This document shows positions 1 through 5,417 of a DNA stretch of 5,417 nt, one piece after another. Within the stretch, counting starts at the first letter, position 1; every line of letters starts with the position of its first letter. Origin of the DNA: Gemmatimonadota bacterium (GTDB lineage Bacteria; Gemmatimonadota; Gemmatimonadetes; Gemmatimonadales; GWC2-71-9); contig QHVD01000209.1 in assembly GCA_003222235.1 (NCBI GenBank), positions 1 to 5,417 of the forward strand. The letters are read 5' to 3'. A program made the translations under genes and the position numbers. The notes beneath the pieces were generated by a model that was not told where the DNA came from, did not search any database, and saw only the letters and a program-made list of their open reading frames with translations.

Positions 1-127
1 TCGGCGGCGCGCTCGGGCAGTTGAACAGGCCCGCGACGTCGAGCGTATCAACGCCGCCGCAGATCGCCTGAACGCCGAGATGGCTGAGGTGCTGGAGTTC
101 CGGGCGCCCTGGCCTGAGACCGAGTAG
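1..127 (+). CDS. C-terminal fragment of a probable antitoxin (partial at the left edge)
   Basis: Reading from base 2, an open frame of 41 codons runs in from the window edge and ends at the TAG at 125-127. The visible piece is charged and helix-prone, with segments such as RARAVEQARDVERINAAADR and a tail ending in EFRAPWPETE. Its stop lies 12 bases before a MazF-type toxin gene on the same strand. The usual layout of such operons is antitoxin first and toxin second, so this is most likely the toxin-neutralising C-terminal part of the antitoxin. In this family the C-terminal tail typically wraps around the toxin, while the missing N-terminal part would bind operator DNA through a ribbon-helix-helix or AbrB-like fold. 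No DNA-binding domain is visible here, so the antitoxin class cannot be assigned. The helical, acidic, Trp/Pro-containing tail suits the role. The assignment is by position and composition, not by a diagnostic motif. Confidence 0.6.
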   Translation, partial: RRRARAVEQARDVERINAAADRLNAEMAEVLEFRAPWPETE

Positions 128-139
128 CGAGCGGGGTCG

Positions 140-463
140 TTGCGGCGCGGCGACTTGTACCGGGTGCGGCATCCGTCCGGCGACCCAAAGAAGTCCCGCG
201 TCTTCGCCGTGGTCAGCCGTGCGGCCCTCATCCGTACGAATTTCTCCACGCTGGTCTGCGCTCCTGTGCTCACCCACGGCGAGGGTTTGACGACGCAGGT
301 GACCGTCGGTGCCGAGGAAGGCCTCAAGCACCCGAGTTGGATCACCTGCGATGGCTTGACCAGTATCGAGAAGTCGAGGCTGACGGACTTCGTCGCAGCC
401 CTCTCCCCTGCCAAGATTCGTGAGCTAAACCAGGCGCTCCGCTCGGCACTCGATCTCAGCTGA
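140..463 (+). CDS. MazF/PemK-family type II toxin (probable endoribonuclease)
   Basis: The 107-residue product has the usual length and motif order of MazF/PemK toxins, which are cytoplasmic sequence-specific endoribonucleases that cut mRNA or other RNA unless bound by antitoxin. It opens with the first-strand motif MRRGDLYRV. Next comes KKSRVFAVVSR (residues 17-27), matching the family's K-x-R-P-x-V-V-V-S segment with the conserved Arg at 20. The central strand VCAPVLTH (39-46) follows, then SWITCDGLTSIEKSRL (66-81), equivalent to the family's x-C/D-Q-x-R-T-I-D-K-x-R-L segment. A C-terminal helix (about 90-106) closes the chain. The proline that normally follows Arg20 is Val here. The start is TTG at 140: an in-frame stop at 125-127 blocks extension, and this codon places MRRGD at the N-terminus as in the family. 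The G-rich stretch at 133-136 is too close to be an ideal ribosome site, so translation may be coupled to the upstream gene. Toxin identity is well supported; its activity and RNA target are unknown. Confidence 0.88.
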   Translation: MRRGDLYRVRHPSGDPKKSRVFAVVSRAALIRTNFSTLVCAPVLTHGEGLTTQVTVGAEEGLKHPSWITCDGLTSIEKSRLTDFVAALSPAKIRELNQALRSALDLS

Positions 464-497
464 GTCGAGCAACTCCTCTATCCGCTGCGGTTTGCGC

Positions 498-523
498 GGG
501 CCTCCAAGACTCCCTGGAAGCCC
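498..523 (+). terminator. Weak imperfect hairpin in the convergent gap, possible terminator of the toxin operon
   Basis: GGGC (498-501) pairs with GCCC (520-523). After one C/A mismatch, TCCA (503-506) pairs with TGGA (515-518), leaving an 8-base loop. The + strand then continues GATTCCTTTGAT, which is only moderately T-rich. The hairpin sits between the toxin stop at 463 and the stop of the convergent receptor gene at 535, where a terminator is expected. The stem is short and the U-tract poor, so Rho-dependent ending is equally possible. On the - strand no U-tract follows the hairpin, so it is not a convincing terminator for the receptor. Confidence 0.3.
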
Positions 524-534
524 GATTCCTTTGA

Positions 535-3363
535 TCAGAACTCGTAGCGCATCCCGAGCTGCCCCTGCCGCGGTGCGAACACACCACTCTTCTTACCGTA
601 ATTCGTGAGCGAGTTGCCGGCCGCGTCTTTCTGACGGCCGTTGAAGCCGGAGTAGTTGTCCCAGTTGAAGATGTTGAAGACCTCTGCGCTCACGCTGATC
701 CTGCGGTCGCCGCCCACAGCCACGCCCTTGGCGAGGCGCAGGTCCACGGTCCGGTACATGTTGTTCCAGGATGCCGGGGGCCGGATGACCCGGTGTGCGC
801 TATCGTTCACGAAGTCGTCGGCGACGTTGCTGTCATGGTTCTTGTCCTGCCCGACGGTCGCGACGTAGGGCCGCGGCGCCGCGAAGATCGTGACTGCCGA
901 CACTTTCAGGCCGAGCGGCAGGTCGCCGATCCCTGAGAGGACCAGCCGCCAGCGCTCATCCGCCGTCGTCGGCTGCATCACCAGGAAGGAGCGATCATTG
1001 TAGTTCCCGAGACCTTCGAACTCCGACTGGTACGAGCCCAGCGTGCCGGCCACGTTGAGCCGTAACCCGGGCCGGTCGTAGGTCAGCCCGGCAATCAGCG
1101 CGTCGAACTTGGCGCGGCCCACGTCATCGTACAGGGTGATGGTGCCGTAGCTGTTGGTCAGCTGGTGCTGCTTCGTCACCGTGTCAACCCAGTTGGGCGT
1201 GAGCTGGACGTAGAGGTGGCGCGCGTCCTGGTGAATGTAGTCCAGGTTGACCGCGAGCCGGTCCGTGAGCTGGTGCCCGATGCCGACGGAGAACTGCCGG
1301 TTCTCGGGCGTTTTCATGTTGGTCTTGAGGAGATTGATGTTCGGCGGGGTGGTGCCCCCGCCGGACAGCACGATCCGCCGCAGCGAGTCCGGGTCGGTCG
1401 TGCCCGGGTTCGTGAAGTCGTACGAGCGCCACCCCGCCGACTGCTTCTCGAAGAACGCCATGAACGTGGTGATGCGGTCGTACATGATGCCGGCGCCGCC
1501 CCGCAGGAAGGTGCGGTGATTGGCGAACACGTCCCACGAGAAGGCGAGGCGCGGGCCGATGTTGTTGAGGTCGTTCTTGCGGTGCCCTGTGTTCAGGAAG
1601 TCGCGGAGCAGCGGGATCGCCTGGAGCGTGGGGTCGCTCGCCCAGGGCACCGTGTAGCCGTTGTTCAACGTGTTGATCTCGGCGTCGTAGCGGAGGCCCA
1701 CGGTGAACTGGAGATTGTTCCGCGCCTGCCACTGGTCCTGAACGTACGCGCCCGTGCTCCAGCCATTCGTGATGGCGCGGGCGTCCTCGGCGGAGGTCGT
1801 GTCGAAAAAGCCGACGCCTATGCGGCCGAGGTTGGGGAGCGAGCTCGAGTCCAAGGAGAACCGGAAGAAGCCGTCCCGATTGCTGGGCAGCCAGCTGTTG
1901 GTGTGGACGCGGGCCACCTCGACGCCGCCGGTGAGGATGTGCCGGCCCTGGCCGAGCGTGTGGGTGACGCGGTCGATGAGCCGGACGTGCGTCTCCTTGA
2001 GAATCAGCGGGAAGCCGCTTGTCCCGAAGGTAATGCTGGGGTACAGCAGCGTGACCCCGGGCACGAGCGGCGACTCGTTGTGGCTCCAAGACAGCACGTT
2101 CAGGGACGCCTCGTTGACGAACCCCGAGCTGGGCGTGTACGTGTGGCGAAGCTGTACGCTGTGGATCCAATACTTGGCCTTGATCCCGGCGTTGTGCGCT
2201 ATCTGGTCGCCGAAGTTCGTCTCACTGTTGTAGTAGCGACCGGCCCACACCGCGTCGAGCGTGTGGGCGCCGCCGAGCGGCGCCGTGAGCCGCACCACGC
2301 CGGTGTGGTTCTGGGTGGGCGCCTTGAAGGTCCCGCTGTAGGCGTCCCAGATGTCGGGCCGGTACGACGGCCGCAAGGGCACGACGTTGAAACCGTCGTT
2401 GGTGCTCTGTCCCTCGTAGCTGACCGCGAAGAACAACCTATCACGCCGAATGGGGCCGCGCAGGTTGAAGCCGAGCTGGCCGCGGCTGTAGTCCGGGATC
2501 GCAAAGGCCGCCGGGTTCGCAGTTCGCTTCTCCCGCTGCGATAGGTCGAGCGCCTTGAGGGCGTTGCTCTGACCGTAGCCGAAGACTGACCCGTGGACCT
2601 CGTTGGTCCCGCGCTGCGTCACCGCGCTGATGACGAAGGAGGCCCCGCGCGTGTACTGGGCGTCGTACGGGTTCAGGTGGACGCGGAACTCGCGCATCGC
2701 CTCCTGCGGCAAGGGCGAGCCCGTCTGGGGGATCCCGACGAGGTTGCCGTTGAAGAAGCTCTTCCACTCGGCGCCGTCCAGGTAGAAGTTCCAGAAGCGC
2801 AGGTCCGGCAGCGAGCCGGCGGCGGGCAGCGACCGGCCGGCGGTGGGCGCGAAGGTCTTGATGCCCGGCACGATGGCGGCCAGGTTGATCGTGTTGCGCG
2901 TGTTGAGAGGCAGTTTGAGGATCTCGGCGCTCACGACCGGCGTCGAGACGTCGTTCCGCTGCACCTCGAACGCGGGCTCGCGCTGGTGCGTGACCTCAAC
3001 GCCCGCGACGGCCACGGCTGCCTCCTCGAGCTCGAAGTCGAGCGAGGCCCTCTGGCCGACCAGCAGCTCGATGTCGCGCTCCTGCGCCCGGTAACCCAGC
3101 AGGACGAGCCGCACGTGATAAGCGCCGGGCGGCAGCCCGACGATGGTATAGGTGCCCTCCGCCGATGTGATCGCGCTGCGCTGCTGGCCGGTCTCCCGGT
3201 TCAGCACCGCGAGCTGCGCGGCCAGGAGCGGCTTGCCGTCCGTCCCCCTTACGCGGCCGTGGAGGGTGAGCGTGTTCTGGGCGAGAAGGCCGGTGGCGCC
3301 GGCGAACAGCCATCCGGAGGCAAGCAGCATGGCACAGGGCCCGCGGGCGCATGCGGAAGACAT
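535..3363 (-). CDS. TonB-dependent outer-membrane receptor with N-terminal carboxypeptidase-regulatory-like domain (Oar-like)
   Basis: This 942-residue protein is a complete TonB-dependent receptor, which takes up large or scarce substrates through a 22-strand outer-membrane barrel using TonB energy. Residues 1-29 form a signal peptide: a short basic start, a hydrophobic core from about 12, and a cleavage region near GLLAQ. Residues 30-118 form a carboxypeptidase-regulatory-like beta-sandwich, with GRVRGTDGKPL, EGTYTIVGLPPGAYHV and LLGYRAQE as its characteristic segments. A plug-like region follows (about 135-262), with FYLDGAE, QEAMREFRV, NPYDAQYTRGASF and TQRGTNEVHGSVFGY, the pattern common in Acidobacteriota and Gemmatimonadota receptors. 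The rest is barrel, rich in alternating and aromatic strands such as GAYVQDQWQ and GLRYDAE. It ends in GQLGMRYEF, the terminal Phe being the usual outer-membrane assembly signal. No standard TonB box is obvious; the VEVTHQ segment (122-127) is a weak candidate. The ATG start is supported by a GGGAGGG site. The gene lies 55 bases downstream of the glycoside-hydrolase-like gene, suggesting an operon. The ligand is unknown. Confidence 0.93.
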   Translation of the reverse strand: MSSACARGPCAMLLASGWLFAGATGLLAQNTLTLHGRVRGTDGKPLLAAQLAVLNRETGQQRSAITSAEGTYTIVGLPPGAYHVRLVLLGYRAQERDIELLVGQRASLDFELEEAAVAVAGVEVTHQREPAFEVQRNDVSTPVVSAEILKLPLNTRNTINLAAIVPGIKTFAPTAGRSLPAAGSLPDLRFWNFYLDGAEWKSFFNGNLVGIPQTGSPLPQEAMREFRVHLNPYDAQYTRGASFVISAVTQRGTNEVHGSVFGYGQSNALKALDLSQREKRTANPAAFAIPDYSRGQLGFNLRGPIRRDRLFFAVSYEGQSTNDGFNVVPLRPSYRPDIWDAYSGTFKAPTQNHTGVVRLTAPLGGAHTLDAVWAGRYYNSETNFGDQIAHNAGIKAKYWIHSVQLRHTYTPSSGFVNEASLNVLSWSHNESPLVPGVTLLYPSITFGTSGFPLILKETHVRLIDRVTHTLGQGRHILTGGVEVARVHTNSWLPSNRDGFFRFSLDSSSLPNLGRIGVGFFDTTSAEDARAITNGWSTGAYVQDQWQARNNLQFTVGLRYDAEINTLNNGYTVPWASDPTLQAIPLLRDFLNTGHRKNDLNNIGPRLAFSWDVFANHRTFLRGGAGIMYDRITTFMAFFEKQSAGWRSYDFTNPGTTDPDSLRRIVLSGGGTTPPNINLLKTNMKTPENRQFSVGIGHQLTDRLAVNLDYIHQDARHLYVQLTPNWVDTVTKQHQLTNSYGTITLYDDVGRAKFDALIAGLTYDRPGLRLNVAGTLGSYQSEFEGLGNYNDRSFLVMQPTTADERWRLVLSGIGDLPLGLKVSAVTIFAAPRPYVATVGQDKNHDSNVADDFVNDSAHRVIRPPASWNNMYRTVDLRLAKGVAVGGDRRISVSAEVFNIFNWDNYSGFNGRQKDAAGNSLTNYGKKSGVFAPRQGQLGMRYEF

Positions 3364-3370
3364 TGGACGA

Positions 3371-3377
3371 CCCTCCC
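3371..3377 (-). promoter_or_regulatory. Shine-Dalgarno site of the TonB-dependent receptor gene
   Basis: The - strand reads GGGAGGG, followed 7 bases later by the ATG at 3363-3361. This is a near-consensus ribosome-binding site at good spacing. It fixes the start of the receptor at the Met that gives a complete signal peptide, rather than at Met12 inside the hydrophobic region. The 55-base gap that holds it shows no convincing promoter, which fits translation from a transcript begun upstream. Confidence 0.7.
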
Positions 3378-3418
3378 AATCGAGGAAACAGGGGCTTGTG
3401 GCCCGACTCTTTCACCTT

Positions 3419-5417
3419 TCAGCGCTGGCGGTCCCCCGTGAACTCCAGCATGTAGGCCCCGCCGGCCGGCAGCTCCAACGTGACAGGCACCACGCGCGTG
3501 GAGAACATGCCGAACGGGCGGCGCCCGGTCTCGTCGATCCGCTCGATCTGACCGCCGCCCGCGAAGCCGTAGGCGCGCGGGTCAAAGGCGAACGACACGG
3601 ACGACGGCTCGTCGAGGATGCTCGCCACGGCGACCGCGACGCCTCCGTTCTTCGCGCGCCACGCGCCGGCGATCGCCGCCGGGAACCGCGCCACCGAGAC
3701 GGTCGGCCCCCCTCGCCGCGCCGCGTAGATCGACACGCGTGAGAGATCCACGTCCACCAGCGGCACCTTCAAGTCCGGTGGGCGCAGGAACGTGCCGTAC
3801 AGCAGGTACTCCAGCGCCCGAGCGCGGATACGCGCCAGCCGCATCATGTACGCGGTCTCCTCCGGCCGGTCCGCCAGCTCGGAGGCCCGGAAGTTCGCGA
3901 TCGTGGGCTCGAGCCCCCAAACAAAGGCACGCGCCTGCTCCAGATAGAACTGGCGGCGGAAGCGCGTGTCCAGCAGCTCGAGCGGCTGGCGGGGCGCGAA
4001 CTGCGCGGGCCAGAGCTCGTCATAGGGCGGCATGACGAGCGACGAGTAGCTGCCGTAGGTCACGCCGTAGGCGTGGTAGACCGCCTGGAAGAAGGGGATC
4101 GGGTCCCAGCCGCTTCCCGGGTCGGTGTAGCGCTCCTGGCTGACCTGGAGCGTGAGCATGAGGTCCAGCTCCGGCAGCCACGCCTCGCCGGCACCCTCGC
4201 CCGCCAGCAGCACAGGCCGTCCCGGTTCGGCCGCCGCACGGATCTGCGCCGCGAGCGCGTGGAACCCGCCCATCCAGTAGTTCCCGCCGCCGACGGGATG
4301 TCCGTGCGTCGAGTCCCAGCACACGAGCGACTGGACCGCCTGGTCCATGTAGATCCCGTCCACGCCGTAGCGGTCCAGCACGGTGTCCGCGATTCGCGCG
4401 TATTTGGCGCGCCAGAACGGCGTGGTCACGTCCATGGTGGCGCACGGCTGCGGGTCGAAGACGTTGTACACCTCCTCGCGGATGCGGCCGTCCCTCTCTT
4501 TGACCGCCCAGCGCGCGGCGCCCTCGGTCGTCCAGCTCGACGTGCCCGTGCACCACAGCCGCTGGTTCATGTAGACCATGGCATGGCTGCCGGCGGCGTG
4601 GGCCGCCTCGAGCGCCGCGCGGAAGGAGTCGACGCCCTCCCGCGGCGGGAGGTAGTCGGGGAAGCTCGTGTCGTACGCGCCGTGGTGCCACCAGTGCCAG
4701 TAGATGGCGACGGGTAGACCCAGCGCCTCCTGAAGCGCGAGCGCCGGGGGCACGACACCGGGCGAGCGGCCGCGGTTCCAGATCCAGATGCCGGTGCGGA
4801 GTAGCCATTCCGGAACGAGGCCGCGGACGAGCCGGCTCTTGCGCGCCCAGAGCTGGCGCGTGCCCCATGCGCGGTAGCGCTCGGCGGCCGTGATCCAGTC
4901 GCCCCGGAACGTGCCGAGCAGGGCGGCGTACGCCGGGGTCCACTGCACCCGCGGGCTCGCCGGGTTCTCGAGCGGGTGGATCAGCTCGTAGCCGCGCGAG
5001 CCGTCCGGCTCGCCCCAGAGAGCGAACGTTTTCCGGTAGGCGAGCGTGTCGTCCGCGGCGGCGTAGAGGCCGCCGCCGCCCCGCCGGTACAGCGCCAGCA
5101 TCTGGAGCGAGAGCGTGCCCGGATACGCCCATTCGAGGCGGCGGATTTTCAGCGCGGCGGAGTTACGCGCCAACGCCCCCATCCAGCGTGGCACCGCCAG
5201 CTCCTCGTCGTCGCCGAGCCGCGGAATGCCGGCGAGCCGGGGGAAACGCACCTGATCGATCGCGATTGCGCCCGGCGAGTCCACGACGATGCGCCACTCC
5301 GAGAGGCTCGAGTCCCCGAAGAGCCGGACGGCGGCGCTGACCCGCAGCGCGGGCGCCTCCTTCAGCCTGAAGTCACGCCAGACCAGCGCCAGCCCTGGCC
5401 GCTCGCCCGCGAGCTGG
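3419..5417 (-). CDS. DUF6259-type glycoside-hydrolase-like protein (N-terminus beyond the right edge)
   Basis: The visible part is 665 residues and its start lies outside the window. The first in-window start-like codon (GTG at 5284-5282) is preceded by 44 more open, protein-like codons, including LALVWRDFRL and SLSEWRIVVDSPG, which continue the same beta-sandwich. The domain order is as follows. An N-terminal beta-sandwich ends around the segment YPGTLSLQMLALYRRGGGGL, a hallmark I associate with DUF6259 proteins. A TIM-barrel-like core follows, from about GIWIWNRG through AIYWHWWHHGAYD, HAMVYMNQRLW and YGVDGIYMDQ to PVLLAGEGAGEAWLP. A C-terminal beta-sandwich closes with AGGAYMLEFTGDRQR. The Asp of MDQ (codon 4343-4345) sits where a strand-4 nucleophile would be. 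Two Glu in GEGAGE (codons 4196-4198 and 4184-4186) are candidate acid/base residues. The many Trp and His near the barrel mouth suit carbohydrate binding. Its role is probably glycan hydrolysis or a related reaction, but substrate, bond and localisation cannot be stated; any signal peptide is off-window. It is followed by the receptor gene on the same strand. The family call is from memory of motifs, not from a search. Confidence 0.75.
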   Translation of the reverse strand, partial: QLAGERPGLALVWRDFRLKEAPALRVSAAVRLFGDSSLSEWRIVVDSPGAIAIDQVRFPRLAGIPRLGDDEELAVPRWMGALARNSAALKIRRLEWAYPGTLSLQMLALYRRGGGGLYAAADDTLAYRKTFALWGEPDGSRGYELIHPLENPASPRVQWTPAYAALLGTFRGDWITAAERYRAWGTRQLWARKSRLVRGLVPEWLLRTGIWIWNRGRSPGVVPPALALQEALGLPVAIYWHWWHHGAYDTSFPDYLPPREGVDSFRAALEAAHAAGSHAMVYMNQRLWCTGTSSWTTEGAARWAVKERDGRIREEVYNVFDPQPCATMDVTTPFWRAKYARIADTVLDRYGVDGIYMDQAVQSLVCWDSTHGHPVGGGNYWMGGFHALAAQIRAAAEPGRPVLLAGEGAGEAWLPELDLMLTLQVSQERYTDPGSGWDPIPFFQAVYHAYGVTYGSYSSLVMPPYDELWPAQFAPRQPLELLDTRFRRQFYLEQARAFVWGLEPTIANFRASELADRPEETAYMMRLARIRARALEYLLYGTFLRPPDLKVPLVDVDLSRVSIYAARRGGPTVSVARFPAAIAGAWRAKNGGVAVAVASILDEPSSVSFAFDPRAYGFAGGGQIERIDETGRRPFGMFSTRVVPVTLELPAGGAYMLEFTGDRQR

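Noticed and set aside
1165..2544. A 459-codon open frame on the + strand, antisense to the receptor gene
   Set aside because: Its translation is dominated by Arg, Val, Ala, Glu and Gly in a low-complexity style typical of the antisense of GC-rich genes. It lies wholly inside a receptor gene with clear domains and shows no recognisable motif.
3392..3404. A small GGGC/GCCC hairpin in the gap between the enzyme and receptor genes, considered as an attenuator or terminator
   Set aside because: The stem is only 4 base pairs with a 5-base loop, and there is no T-run after it on the - strand. Such a stem is expected by chance in GC-rich DNA.
2996..3415. A longer upstream start at 3415 on the - strand, considered as an N-terminal extension of the receptor
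   Set aside because: It is in a different frame from the receptor and gives no signal peptide. The receptor's own ATG at 3363 has a well-spaced ribosome site and a full signal peptide.
2593..3441. A 282-codon open frame on the + strand opposite the receptor N-terminus
   Set aside because: It is the complement of the signal peptide, regulatory-like domain and plug coding sequence, has biased composition, and has no supporting domain.
4073..4717. A 214-codon open frame on the + strand opposite the enzyme's core
   Set aside because: It is an antisense shadow with Arg/Val/Ala-rich composition, no motif and no plausible separate ribosome site or neighbour.
4020..5132. A 370-codon open frame on the - strand, overlapping the DUF6259-like gene in another frame
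   Set aside because: It is Arg/Pro/Gly/His-rich and without a domain, whereas the overlapping frame encodes an ordered enzyme. It is a frame shadow of GC-rich coding DNA.

Overview
The window is GC-rich bacterial DNA, almost fully coding, and holds two unrelated modules facing each other. The large TonB-dependent receptor has an N-terminal carboxypeptidase-regulatory-like domain and the Oar-like plug/barrel pattern. Together with the high GC this points to a Gram-negative soil-type lineage such as Gemmatimonadota or Acidobacteriota. The phylum is an inference from protein style, not from a marker gene.

Left module (about 1-463, + strand): the C-terminal end of a small acidic, helical protein, cut by the window edge, followed 12 bases later by a complete MazF/PemK-type toxin gene with a TTG start. 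This looks like a type II toxin-antitoxin operon. The toxin assignment is strong and the antitoxin assignment rests mainly on position. A 71-base convergent gap (464-534) follows and contains a weak imperfect hairpin that may end the toxin transcript.

Right module (535-5417, - strand, read right to left): first a large protein recognised as a DUF6259-type, glycoside-hydrolase-like enzyme. It has a beta-sandwich, a TIM-barrel-like core and a C-terminal beta-sandwich. Its reading frame stays open to the right window edge, so its true start lies outside. After 55 bases comes a 942-residue TonB-dependent outer-membrane receptor with a signal peptide and a good Shine-Dalgarno site. The two genes are co-directional and closely spaced, so they are probably co-transcribed. 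A reasonable inference is that the receptor imports, or senses, a glycan or glycoconjugate that the enzyme processes, but the substrate cannot be read from the sequence.

No RNA genes, CRISPR arrays, transposases or insertion sequences were seen, and no gene-free stretch exceeds 71 bases. The most interesting item is the DUF6259 enzyme/receptor pair. I see no clear evidence of a wholly new system.
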